Shown: positions 21,429-31,337, numbered from the stretch's first letter. The stretch: 60,000 nt of DNA from Symsagittifera roscoffensis (GCF_963678635.1 NC_087070.1:33807955-33867954); one strand, 5' to 3'. Numbers and translations are program-made. Notes: generated by a model not told the origin, from the letters alone.

Positions 21429-22368
21429 TTTCTAATGCTTTTGTAATTTTTTTTTTACTGTTTTTGATTTTTTCGGTTATTTTCTATGGTTTTTGTTTTT
21501 TCTTAGGTACTATACTAATTTTTGCTTAGTTTGATGTATATCTTTAAGTGCCTCTGTTCACAAACCTCTCGGGGTACGACTTGACGGCCAATCCACCCAC
21601 ACTTCCTGGTACGTGAATTTTCGGTCTTATTTAGGTTAAAAAGCTGGTTTCGGTAATCCGGAAAGCCTCCGTGTTCCGAACTACCCTTCCGCCCCTGTGA
21701 TACGGGCCTTCTTTAGAGTATCTGCTCGACGCAAAAAAGCTCGTTAACGGTTCTGCCGGTCATGATGTTTAAGAAAAAATATCACCCAGGAGCGCCATAA
21801 AAACATGTATGTAACATTCGCTCGAAAATACAAAATGACGAAAAAGGAAGCTGGGTTCTAAAACGACCGGCTAGCGTCTAAACACAGCTTTATATCCTTT
21901 TCACCGTCTCCGCCTAAGCCAGTTCTTTTGGTGGTCTTTCTAACATCGGGTCGACAAAAAAAACGATACTGCTTCCGGCTTCGATCAGAACGCTCTAATT
22001 AATTTAATTAAATGCAAAAATAGTGAGCTTATGGCTGGGTCTCAGTATCCCCAGATCACGAGATCACTCCTAAAAGCAGGGCTACTACTTAGTAATTATA
22101 TTACTATTGTTTTTGTTCGGTAGATAAAAATCGTCATCTCCATCGAAGGTGGATCAACCCTTGTCCTCAACTCCTAGCTTCTCATAATCTGAAAACGAAT
22201 TTTGATGTAATTAATTCAATTCAGGGCATGACCAGAAGCTAAAAGTTCATAAAAACAGAGTGTTACAGTTACCCCCCGAGACCCCTCCGGATTCTGGAAT
22301 CTCGGCAAATAACAGTCCTATTTTTTCCCGGAAGGCTGGACACGTCGTCCCAATACCCTTCCTGGTTC

Positions 22369-22737
22369 CTGGGATTCGTGTTGTAACGATTGGAGCGGCA
22401 CGGTCTTTACAACTCGGAATGGTCTTCTGATAGTTGTTTTCTACTTCATTCTCGATCTGTATCGCAAAATTGCCGTTCACCGTTTCTACAATGAATTCTG
22501 TTGTTGTGTGTTTTTCGACGTTTCAGTTGTCGCGAAATCTCAAATTGTTACGTGTCGTTCATGCTCAAATCGAAGTTTTAAAAATCAGCATGTCAGGCTA
22601 AATTAACCATTCCTGATTCGTTAAACTGAACAATTAACACAGTTAACTCACAAGAACTGTCTATCTTCCCAGTCAGATGTAACAATAAAAATTCGAATCC
22701 AAACTTGCCTTTGGACACATTCTGGTCAAATGTCACA
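22369..22737. other. Non-coding spacer before the Penelope composite
   Basis: AT-rich sequence joining the tandem units to the retroelement composite. No open frame, RNA or repeat that I can support. Confidence 0.4.
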
Positions 22738-23041
22738 CTGCGAAAACGTTTGAAATTTCCTTTTTATCAAAAAGCTATTGTTCCAGAATCGAAAAAATTT
22801 CGCTTAAGCAAAAAACACTGCAATAACTTACATGTTAGCTTGAATTTAGCAACAAAACGAAATTGTAGAAGCAAAAAAAATTGGAAACTGTCAGAAATTG
22901 TGGCTAAATTAAAAAAGTTGTTACATATTAGTTGTTAAATAATTATTCGCTATAATTTTGAAGTTGTGATTGGTTAATTTTTTGAAAAACATGACCTGTA
23001 TGATTTTGTTTCTGATCTGTGATCGATTAGGAGTGCGGCTT

Positions 23042-23234
23042 GTATTTAGACAACCGCGTATTCATACTCGGTATTTAGACAAAAGCTGTATGAACCAATC
23101 AGAATCGAGATAAGAAATAAATAATCCAAAACAAGTAATTAATATTTATTAATTTCGTCTTTGTCTCGATTCTGATTGTTTAACACACTATTTGTCTGAA
23201 TAATGGCCGTCTGAATACGCGGTTGTCTAAATAC
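23042..23234. mobile_element. MITE-like inverted-repeat element, about 193 bp
   Basis: The 23-base end beginning GTATTTAGACAACCGCG recurs as its exact reverse complement at 23212-23234, and a second inner pair (CAATCAGAATCGAGA with TCTCGATTCTGATTG) lies inside. The element folds into a long hairpin. I see no clear target duplication, so the transposon family is not assigned. Confidence 0.7.
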
Positions 23235-23283
23235 TGCTATGTAACCGATCGATTTGTATATATTGGTTTAGATTTTTAAAACA

Positions 23284-23316
23284 TGAAGATGCACAAAAAT
23301 GTGTGAAAACGTTTGA
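23284..23316 (+). ncRNA. Hammerhead-ribozyme-like motif, left PLE flank
   Basis: TGAAGATGCACA..TGTGTGAAAACGTTT has the layout CUGANGA - stem II - GAAA of a minimal hammerhead core (stem GCACA/TGTGT with AAAA loop), though the core base before GAAGA is A rather than C (ATGAAGA). PLEs from many animals carry hammerheads in their pseudo-LTRs. This is a candidate only. Confidence 0.3.
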
Positions 23317-23433
23317 TTGAATTTACAACTTTAACGCATTCTCAAATTAAATTTTCACGTTTCTAATGCGGTTCACAAAATGTCGCAAAAATTGGCTGAA
23401 AGAATTAAAATGATTCATGATTGTCATAATTTC

Positions 23434-24620
23434 CTCTAATTTTTAAAGTTCTTGTTAGTAAGTCGAATGGCAGTGCAGGACTTAATTTTCTGAAGTCGCT
23501 TACTAAGCTGATAAACCTCATTTGTGATGGCAAAATACCCAAACCCCTAAGACCTTTCTTTTTTGGCGCAAAGCTTATCGCCCTCATAAAGATAGACGGA
23601 GGGCTGAGACCGATTGTCATAGGCAACACGCTGAGATGTATCGCGTCCAAATGCGCTGGAAGCAAGGCCCTCTCCGAGCGACGAAATTTTTTCGGAAACG
23701 TACACGTAGGATGCGGTACCAAACGAGGAGCAGAAATAGCTGCGCACTCGTTTCGAAACCTAATTGAACGCGACGAAAATCCAAAATGCACTGTTCTTTT
23801 GAAACTAGATTTTAAGAATGCCTTTAACTCTCTAAATAGAGAAACAATGCTGAATCATGTGTATTGAAATCGCCCCGAATTGTATAGTTACACCCATTGC
23901 GCATATGGTAAACCTAGTTACTTTTTTTACGGAAGCTCTGTCATAATGTCAGAAGACGGAACTCAGCAAGGTGATCCTGAAGCCCCACCCTTTTTTGCGG
24001 AAACAATTCATACACTAGTCAAACAGTTGAAGTCAAAAATTAACATCTGGTGTTTAGATGATGGAAATTTAGCCCACGACTTAAAGGTTGTACTCCTTAA
24101 AAACATTCTGAAATCGGAACAAATTTACGGCCTGAGCTTGAACACTGAGAGGTGCGAATTTTCTTTTTTTGGGACCGACTACTAGTACACAGTATAATTC
24201 AATTTTAACACAATTTCGAAAAATAAGCCCCAAAATAAACATAAAAACAAAAGAAGAACTCCTCATTTTAGGATCTCCAATCGGCGAACTTTGACGAAAA
24301 TAATTGCTCGAGGAAAAAATTAAGGAGTTTGAAAGAATCTCGGATGGCATTGACAAACTAGACTCCCATTAAGGTTTTCACCTTCTGAAAAATTGCTTTA
24401 GCTTGCCAAAACTTCTATATTTTTTGCGTACGAGCCCCTGTTTTTTGCAAAATGATTTCTTGGAACGCTACCACAAATTACTAAGAAATTCGTTATGCAA
24501 GGTCACTAACGTGAAAATGCATGATAACCAGTTTTTCCAAGCAGTTCTCCCGGCAGCCAAAGGTGGCTTGGGCGTTTCTTCCGCTCGCCGACTCGCTTTA
24601 CCCGCTTCCTTAGCCTGATC
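23434..24620 (+). pseudogene. LINE reverse transcriptase, N-terminal part (decayed)
   Basis: The frame reads through a conserved N-terminal region (GGLRPIVIGNTL) and then the RT palm: KLDFKNAFNSLNRE holds the first catalytic Asp (about 23808) and, after a stop at about 23865, DGTQQGDPEAPPFF is motif B and WCLDDGN is the catalytic Asp-Asp motif (about 24050-24066). Several stops and shifts break it up to 24620, where a RT-thumb-like segment (AVLPAAKGGLGVSSARR) ends. It belongs to the same lineage as the segment that starts 24640: RT followed by a Cys/His knuckle and a restriction-enzyme-like nuclease. Confidence 0.75.
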
Positions 24621-24639
24621 AGTAGGAGCAAAAGATGCC

Positions 24640-27600
24640 TTGAGCGAAATCTTTGGTTTGGAGCATTTGGATGGAACCTATGATGATGCGCTTAAACGGT
24701 GGTTTGAACTAAGAAAAATTGAAATGGCTCCGGAAAATGAAATCCAAAAAAATTGGACTGAACCAATTTTTGACAGCGAAATTGCGAACTTGATTTTACG
24801 ACTCGAACCAACGGACGTAAAAAGATTCAACGCGTTCCAAAATAGATTTGGCTCCCAATGGTTGAACGTCATCCCGTGCAAAAATTTAAGGTTAAAACTG
24901 TCGAACCAACAACTCAGAATTGCGATAGGACTTCGATTAGGCTCAAAAATATGCGAACGGCATAAATGCGTGTGCGGAAAAGACGTTACCGAGGATGGTT
25001 GGCATAGTCTTTCTTGCCTCAAAATGGCAGCGAGATTCTCTAGGCATTCAAACCTGAATGCCCTTACGAAGCAGAGTTTATCTTCTACTCACATTCCGTC
25101 TGTTTTAGAACCACGACACCTCTACAGGACCGATCAGAAGCGACCAGACGGTTTGACGCTCGTTCCATGGGCTGTTGGTAAGCAGCTCTTGTGGGATGTA
25201 ACGGTAGTAGACTCCTTAGCACCTTGTAGGGTTAATGCCGGGTCTGTTTGTGACCCTGGTACGGCTGCCGCTGAAGCGGAAGAGCGAAAAATTGACAAGT
25301 ATAAAGATCTTGTAAATGATGGATATCTTTTTCAACCGCTAGCATTTGAAATTCAGGGCGCGGCCGGCCCCAGTACAGAAATTTTTTTGAGCAAGCTTTG
25401 TAAGAACATAAGCATATGGCATTCAGTGGTGGGCATCCAGTGGTGGGCATCCATTTTCCGATTCGTGAGGCGGCAAGTTGAGGCAAGCTTAAAGACAACA
25501 TCAGAAAACCATAGAAAAAAGTTAGAAAAACTGTCCGAGAGACAAGATAAACCTCTTGGGGGGAGAAATGAGCGATCAGTTAGGGTACTTGATAATATTG
25601 AACTGCCTGAATGGGTATATGAAGTGCTATCAATGGGCCCCAAGCATCCAATTAGAGACAAATTTAACGAAACACATTTTTTGGCGGATATCGACATTTT
25701 CCTCTCACAATTGAAAAATCAAAAAACATCTGGTGAAACGTTATGTGAAATAGAAGCCGCGGCAAAGGCATATGCAAAAAACGTACGGCAAACCCCAAGA
25801 GACAAAGCCGTTGAAAAAACGAGGAAATATCTCAAAGATAATGGGTTGCTGGCTGTGCCTTTTGATAAGGGGGTTGGTTTTTGCATAATGAGGAAACAAA
25901 CATATGAATCAAAGCTGGAATCCTTGTTGCAATCTGCTCAGTTTGTGAAAAAAGATGCAACCACTGATGAGGTGATACTGAAAATTGAGAAAGAACTTAA
26001 CAAAGAGTTACTAGCCATGAACAAAAGAGACGAGATAAGTGATCAGTTATATTCTAAGATACGATCAACAGGGGGGCAACCCGCCCGTTTGTACGGTTTA
26101 GCTAAGGTACACAAGGATGAGACACCCCTACGACCTGTACTATCACTTCCCGGCAGCTCGTATGAGAATCTTAACAAAATGCTTGCGAAGTTTTTTGACA
26201 ACATCGATGGAGCAAATATAGAAACCAATACTAAAGAGGCTAGAGAAAAAATAGAAAACATTGCTCTAGATCCGGATGAAACCATAATATCTCTTGATGT
26301 GAAAAGTTTGTACACCAACGTTCCCCTGAAGGAGGCAATTGAAATTGCTTTACAGAAGCTGTACAGCCAGGAGTCTCCTCCTGAAATTCAAAGAGCAACC
26401 ATGAAAAGGCTTTTGAATATGGCGGTCAGCAAAGTATATTTCAAGTGTAATGATTCATGGTATGTACAAGTTGATGGTTTAGCAATGGGAGCGTCCCTCG
26501 CTGTAATTCTGGCAAACTTATGGCTGAAAGAATACGAATTTGCTCTACGACAACAAATACCGGTGGGAACGGGGGTACAGCAAATTAATGACAAAAACGG
26601 CTTGTGCCCATGTTGCAGCAGGAAAGTCACATATAGATCAAAGGGGGTTGAATGCGAGAGTTGCCGAAACTGGTATCATCTAAAATGCGGAAAAATATCC
26701 GATGACGTATACGCATCAATAACCGAGATAGTCTGGTACTGTGAAAGATGCTGCCGAGCTAAGAACAAGGAGAAGGATACTCCCCAGGTGAAATTGTTCC
26801 TCAGGTATGTGGATGACATTGTTAGAACAGTCAGAGGGGAGCCGAGTTGTCTTCTCGATGCCGCCAATTCTCTTCATCCAAATTTGCAGTTCACTCTAGA
26901 GAAAACTAATTCGGAGGGGAATTTGCCGTTCCTGGATTTGAACATAAATATATCGCAGGATAGGCGTGTAACTTGCAGTTGGTATCAAAAACCAACAGAT
27001 ACAGGGACTATACTGAACTATAGAAGCTGCGCCCCAACTCAGTATAAGCGTAGTGTTATCCAAGGCACTGTACACAGGGTTTTTAGGAGTACATCTAGCT
27101 GGGAGCAATTTGATAAGGCTATGGAAACTAATAGGGCGCAATGGCTGACAAATCAGTACCCTGAAAATTGGTCCGCAAAGGTGGCTTCAGACGCCTTGTG
27201 CAAGATCATCGAGGGTAAAGGCAAGCCCCTGGATAGTGACAGGGGTTTGTCAGTTCAATCACCAAAGGATGAAAAGCCCCCAATGCTGATGGTGCAATAT
27301 AGAGGTAACCAGAGCCAATATTTTGCTAACAGGTTACGAAAATTAACGAACGTTCAAGTGGTTTTCACCACAAGAAAACTACAATCATGTTTACCATCAC
27401 TGAAGTCAGCATTTTCTAATGACCTCAAGTCAAGAGTGGTTTATAAACTGTCATGTAGTGGATGCACTTTCACCTATGTCGGACAAACTGTTCGACATTT
27501 GACCACTAGAATTGAGGAACATAGGAAAGCAGACTCACCGGTAGGCCTCCACCTTCAGCAATGCCAACTTGAGGGAAATAGCGCAGATCTTAGTTGGGAA

Positions 27601-27726
27601 ATTATAGATAGGTCAAACAACCAAACAAAATTGCTAACACTAGAGGCAATACATATCAGGAAAGAGAAAAGGGGCTTGAACACGCGCGATGAGTTTAGGA
27701 GCAGGGAGTTAACACTGAAAATTTAG
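24640..27726 (+). CDS. Fused retroelement ORF: LINE endonuclease part plus complete Penelope-type RT, PHD and GIY-YIG
   Basis: One frame of 1,028 codons. Residues 1-285 are the end of a LINE Pol: a Cys/His knuckle (CVCGKDVTEDGWHSLSC, from C110) and a PD-(D/E)xK-like nuclease core (RPDG at 168, LLWDVT with Asp186, Lys217/Lys220-Tyr221), the restriction-like endonuclease layout of the R2 type. From about residue 286 the sequence is a Penelope-like Pol: LISLDVKSLYTNVP with Asp553, the motif B near 612-630, YVDD at 723-726 and FLDLNI. A C4HC3 PHD finger is inserted at about 656-706, between motifs B and YVDD. Residues 933-1015 are a GIY-YIG nuclease (YKLSCSGC...YVGQT, then EEHRK). The frame shift joining the two halves depends on a 14-base duplication. 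It may be translated; no promoter evidence is visible. Confidence 0.75.
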   Translation: MSEIFGLEHLDGTYDDALKRWFELRKIEMAPENEIQKNWTEPIFDSEIANLILRLEPTDVKRFNAFQNRFGSQWLNVIPCKNLRLKLSNQQLRIAIGLRLGSKICERHKCVCGKDVTEDGWHSLSCLKMAARFSRHSNLNALTKQSLSSTHIPSVLEPRHLYRTDQKRPDGLTLVPWAVGKQLLWDVTVVDSLAPCRVNAGSVCDPGTAAAEAEERKIDKYKDLVNDGYLFQPLAFEIQGAAGPSTEIFLSKLCKNISIWHSVVGIQWWASIFRFVRRQVEASLKTTSENHRKKLEKLSERQDKPLGGRNERSVRVLDNIELPEWVYEVLSMGPKHPIRDKFNETHFLADIDIFLSQLKNQKTSGETLCEIEAAAKAYAKNVRQTPRDKAVEKTRKYLKDNGLLAVPFDKGVGFCIMRKQTYESKLESLLQSAQFVKKDATTDEVILKIEKELNKELLAMNKRDEISDQLYSKIRSTGGQPARLYGLAKVHKDETPLRPVLSLPGSSYENLNKMLAKFFDNIDGANIETNTKEAREKIENIALDPDETIISLDVKSLYTNVPLKEAIEIALQKLYSQESPPEIQRATMKRLLNMAVSKVYFKCNDSWYVQVDGLAMGASLAVILANLWLKEYEFALRQQIPVGTGVQQINDKNGLCPCCSRKVTYRSKGVECESCRNWYHLKCGKISDDVYASITEIVWYCERCCRAKNKEKDTPQVKLFLRYVDDIVRTVRGEPSCLLDAANSLHPNLQFTLEKTNSEGNLPFLDLNINISQDRRVTCSWYQKPTDTGTILNYRSCAPTQYKRSVIQGTVHRVFRSTSSWEQFDKAMETNRAQWLTNQYPENWSAKVASDALCKIIEGKGKPLDSDRGLSVQSPKDEKPPMLMVQYRGNQSQYFANRLRKLTNVQVVFTTRKLQSCLPSLKSAFSNDLKSRVVYKLSCSGCTFTYVGQTVRHLTTRIEEHRKADSPVGLHLQQCQLEGNSADLSWEIIDRSNNQTKLLTLEAIHIRKEKRGLNTRDEFRSRELTLKI
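25424..25451 (+). repeat. 14-bp tandem duplication at the LINE/PLE fusion
   Basis: CAGTGGTGGGCATC occurs twice in a row. 14 is not a multiple of 3, so the downstream half is read in a different frame than before the duplication. Without the second copy the upstream frame would run into a TGA about 27 bases later. Confidence 0.9.
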
Positions 27727-28040
27727 TCCCAAAATATTTTTGGTTTTTTATTCAAAACGTACATGTCTAAATCGAAATTATGACTCAGAAACTTCCAGAC
27801 AAATTAATTTTAAAATGTTTAATTAATTTTATAGGTTAAAAGTATTTTAATCTTAATAGTAATTTAGAGGTCAACTGTGATTGGCTAATTTTTTATCATG
27901 ATGGTTTAGAACCAAATTGTATGTGATTTATTGTAAATAACATTTGTAAATTGATGTTTTATCGTCATTTAGAGTAGTTTATTGTAAAAATCCTGACGAT
28001 GCACATAGTTGCGAAAACGTTTGAAATTTACTTTTTAGCA
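27727..28040 (+). repeat. Right pseudo-LTR-like flank of the Penelope element
   Basis: Follows the stop at 27724-27726. CGAAAACGTTTGAAATTT and the TGTGATTGG stretch match the left flank, supporting the view that the PLE is bounded by repeats. The end past about 28045 is unclear. Confidence 0.45.
27993..28024 (+). ncRNA. Hammerhead-ribozyme-like motif, right PLE flank
   Basis: CTGACGATGCACATAGT followed by TGCGAAAACGTTTG has CUGANGA, a short stem II (GCA/TGC) and GAAA in order. It is shared with the left flank in sequence and spacing. Functional folding and cleavage are not shown. A partial third copy begins at 22738. Confidence 0.35.
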
Positions 28041-28234
28041 AAAATTTCTTCAATAAGCATATGCACTGAGGAACCCAGAGCCGGCAGCTTTTTAAAACAG
28101 AGAATTTCCCTGGCAATACAGATTGCGAACGCCGCTTGCGTAGTCGGGACAATAAATGACAAAATAACTTTCGACCAAATTTATTATTTGTAACACTTGT
28201 AATATTATATTTTCCCGTGTCGATTTGCGTGTTC

Positions 28235-28782
28235 TTATTGAAGAAACGTAACCCGTATCGATTTTAATTGAAAAGGACAAACACTTGTCATCTTTTTTTT
28301 TATCATTATCACTTCAATATCTAGAAAATTCCAAGGATTTTGACTGGAATACGTGATGAAGGGACTCCTAGAAAAAGAAGAAGAAAGAACACCTGAATTA
28401 CTATACAATAAAAGCCGAGGCATCAGTATAGCAAAGTGTAAATAATAAAGTTGGTTAAAATTCATTGGTTACATCAAACAAAACACAACATCAGAAAACA
28501 AGCAATCAACAAAACAAAACATATTTCGAAGCAATAAACAAAACAAACCTGACTGTAATCTCGGTTACTATGATACTTTTGACCTTCTGATCACCCTGAA
28601 AAACGATTCACACAATTGCACAACAACTGCCAACAATAATTTTTGTTGCCATGCTTTAATAGCTAATTTCATCCCACCTAGGTTATGCAGTTTACTGTCA
28701 CTAGTTAATGCGGCTTTACTTAAAGTACTGGGCCGCAGAACGTACGTTTTTCAGATCCAAACTGAAGCTATCCGCCGCACTC
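28235..28782 (-). other. Weak candidate for three small - strand exons
   Basis: On the - strand, acceptor-like TTTTTCTAAG before 28782, TTTTTCAG before 28595 and a strong pyrimidine-tract acceptor before 28367 mark segments 28746-28782, 28549-28595 and 28235-28367. They join in a consistent phase with donors GTACGT and GTTTGT and then a stop at 28235. The protein (about 70 residues, NPWNFLDIEV) matches nothing I know. AT-rich DNA makes such coincidences common. Confidence 0.15.
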
Positions 28783-29682
28783 CTTAGAAAAAGTTAATTG
28801 GAATTGAATCGGAATTGAAAACATTTGAGTTGAAATATGCGACTTATTCATATCATTATCGTACGTTTGTGACGAAATTTTTTGCGAAGGCAGTAAATTA
28901 ACTACGGTCAATTATAGAATTAATAATCTCACACATCAAATAATTTTTGGTAAGCAACTGCTTCACTGCGAAAAAATTTTTTTTTCACCTCAACAAGAAA
29001 ATGCAACTAAGCCTTAGTGACTGGTTTTGGCGCTTATCGACTTGCTTTGGATGTTTCCTTTAGCGCTCAATTCGCAAAGATTTTTGAAATAATTATAAAT
29101 TGTTGCACGAAAAGTTAGAAAAGTATTCTTAAATTTTTAATTTTTTTTGTTTTGATTTCAGTTTTCATTTGTTGAAGAAATTTCGTAATGTCGATCATGC
29201 CTCATCGGCAACCGGCTATCCTTGTTTAAATCAATGCTCTTTTTGGTCTTCTATTTGAGAAGATTCCGTGCTGACTATCGGGATCAACTGAACTGTTAGA
29301 GAAATTTTAATGAAAAAGGGCAAAATCTGCTCGATGATATAAATAATATCAAATTTATCAGTTTTCGTCTTGGACGAAATCTGTTGCAGGTTTTTTTTTC
29401 GGTCAACCAATCCAGGCAAGGCAACATCAAACTTTTGGTTTATAGGTTCTTTTCTGCAGCTAGAGTTGATAAAAATGCACGCTCTCCTAGCGTTGTAATT
29501 TGCATTAATGAATTAATCGATGTTGGCAATCAATGACTGCAAAGTCTAATTTTCTACCAATCCATCGACTTAATTGAATTATTGCACTTCGAATGGATGG
29601 AAATAGTTTTTGACAACCCCTGATTTTTTAATGAGGTGAGTAGGAAAACTGATTACAACAAATCAGCAGTAGTTTAATTTTC
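28783..29682. other. Intergenic spacer upstream of TAF4
   Basis: AT-rich sequence with no coding signal. It ends in TTTAATTTTCAG at about 29673-29684, a possible splice acceptor 45 bases before the TAF4 start, which could be a 5' UTR intron or a trans-splice site. A short upstream ATG (29692) with a quick stop lies between. Confidence 0.4.
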
Positions 29683-29729
29683 AGCGATAATCATGAGCTT
29701 CTAAAAACAGCAAGTTAAGTTTCGCTAGA

Positions 29730-31337
29730 ATGGCCTCGCACAATGTGAACAACCCTCAAAATGGAAGAATTCAATATATCCAAAATCATGGAACCAGATT
29801 TATCAGACCGTCCGGGCCTGTTATACGTGGTGCTGTTTCCACGCCGACTGTCAATCCGCAAGATTTAGCCACAAAATGTCAGAACTTTTTGGATACTCTG
29901 GTCCAGCTCGCTGACGACAAAGGTCCTGAGGTAGGCACCCGGGTTAGAAATCTGGTTAACCAGCTGATCAAAGATGAACTGCAGCCCGATAAGTTTGGGG
30001 CACTAATAAGTTCTACAGTCATTGGTTCAAGACCACAACCAGGTCTCGTACCTTTTCTACAAAAAAGTTTGCCTTGTTTGCGCAAGTTCCCGCGTCCTGT
30101 CAATGGATCCACTCGGGTAAATGCTCCACATCCCTCTGGTTCTAACAGAAATGATCTGATGTCAAATTTACCAAGCGGTTACTCTGGGCCGTTGCCGGGC
30201 GACGGTGTACGCACATTGCAAACCAGCCAGACCTCAACGTCCGCCTCCAACTCAAACTTCATGTTGCCACAAACAATCAAAGTGAGTAATTCAACTACGT
30301 CGCAAGCTATATCATCAGGCCATTCTAATCTCCAACTGAATGTGCAATCCAGACTAAGTCAACATGACTCTCCATCGCCGGGGCCAGGTTTCTACCGGAG
30401 TCCTGCCCCCAATGGCCAGCATGCATCACCCGTTATTTTGCCTCCGCCTGCTAATTGTGATTTGAGAAGACACGTGCAGCAGAAAATTATATCAGTACCC
30501 AGAAATCAAAGCCCGCGACCTCCTAATGTAAATAATCACAATGTAGTTGCAAGGGAAGACGATGGAATTGTCGAAGATATCAACGACGTCACCTCACAGA
30601 CAGGCATAAATTTGAATGAAGAAGCAAATTTTCTGACAGAAGACAACCTCGTTCCGTTGAATCAGCTTCCTAGAGCACCTTCTAGACCCTGTTTTATCAC
30701 ATCGACTAGCGCCTTATCATCGAAAATTAGAAACATGGCCTCCAACTACCAATTCGAAGAGCCGGTTTCGCCTAAAGTTGCGGATTTGATCGCACTGTCG
30801 TGTCAACGATACCTCAAAACTCTGGTGGAAAAACTTGGAACAGCAGCTCAGCATCGCAGTGAAGTTCTACGACAGGAGTCTAGGTATGAAGTTGGCAATG
30901 ACGTGAAAAAACAACTGAAGTTTTTCCAGGAAATCGAAATAGCAGAATTACAAAAAAAGAAAGAAGCTGAGAGGGAAAATCTTGTCAAAACGGCTAAAAG
31001 TCGTTCCAAGAATGAAGATCCGGACGAACAGCAGAAAGCTAAAAGAAAAGTGAGAGAAATGGAAATGGCGAGTACGGAAAAGTTGACAGCGTCACAAACA
31101 AATGCCGCCGCGATTCACGCCTTAGATGATGTTGGAGTTCCGCCGCGTAAGCGAATGGCACTCGATAACCAAGAACAACCGAGTTCTTTACGTGATCATA
31201 GAAATCCAACTAACAGGGGTATGAACTCCTCTTGGACCCCGAGAAGGGTTGTGAACCTGAAGGACGCGTTGGTTGTATTCGAACAGGAAAAAACAATACG
31301 AAGCTCTCTTTTGTATGAGGCGTTTATGAAGTTATAA
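29730..31337 (+). CDS. TAF4: TFIID subunit TAF4
   Basis: 535 codons in one exon. TAF4 is a TFIID subunit that pairs with TAF12 through a histone fold and helps load TBP on promoters in the nucleus. The TAFH/NHR1 domain is at about residues 45-125 (LATKCQNFLDTLVQLADDKG, then VRNLVNQLIKDELQPDKFG). A low-complexity Ser/Pro/Asn linker follows, about 130-330. The C-terminal TAF4 region begins near 345 (VSPKVADLIALSCQRYLKTLVEKL), with the helical RYEVGNDVKKQLKFFQEIE, KSRSKNEDPDEQQKAK and the final RVVNLKDALVVFEQEKTIRSSLLYEAF. The protein is short: human TAF4 is 1,085 residues because of a longer N-terminus. The start is the first ATG of the frame. It is followed after 366 bases by PSMD6 on the same strand. 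Confidence 0.92.
   Translation: MASHNVNNPQNGRIQYIQNHGTRFIRPSGPVIRGAVSTPTVNPQDLATKCQNFLDTLVQLADDKGPEVGTRVRNLVNQLIKDELQPDKFGALISSTVIGSRPQPGLVPFLQKSLPCLRKFPRPVNGSTRVNAPHPSGSNRNDLMSNLPSGYSGPLPGDGVRTLQTSQTSTSASNSNFMLPQTIKVSNSTTSQAISSGHSNLQLNVQSRLSQHDSPSPGPGFYRSPAPNGQHASPVILPPPANCDLRRHVQQKIISVPRNQSPRPPNVNNHNVVAREDDGIVEDINDVTSQTGINLNEEANFLTEDNLVPLNQLPRAPSRPCFITSTSALSSKIRNMASNYQFEEPVSPKVADLIALSCQRYLKTLVEKLGTAAQHRSEVLRQESRYEVGNDVKKQLKFFQEIEIAELQKKKEAERENLVKTAKSRSKNEDPDEQQKAKRKVREMEMASTEKLTASQTNAAAIHALDDVGVPPRKRMALDNQEQPSSLRDHRNPTNRGMNSSWTPRRVVNLKDALVVFEQEKTIRSSLLYEAFMKL

Larger units (their letters stand above)
20189..22368 (+). repeat. 2.2-kb tandem unit 2
   Basis: The second copy of the unit, about 2.18 kb, ending CCTTCCTGGTTC at 22368. 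It keeps the intact ORF and TATA box. Relative to unit 1 there are scattered substitutions and short indels, which suggests an old duplication. Confidence 0.9.
22738..23330 (+). repeat. Left pseudo-LTR-like flank of the Penelope element
   Basis: CGAAAACGTTTGAAATTT at 22741 repeats almost exactly at 28012 beyond the PLE's stop, and TGTGATTGG..TAATTTTTT at about 22970 matches one at about 27880. Penelope-like elements are typically bounded by such pseudo-LTRs. A MITE-like inverted repeat (23042-23234) sits inside. Exact ends cannot be set. Confidence 0.5.

Noticed and set aside
22738-22755. Third full hammerhead
   Set aside because: Only the GAAA side and downstream bases are present; the CUGANGA side is missing.
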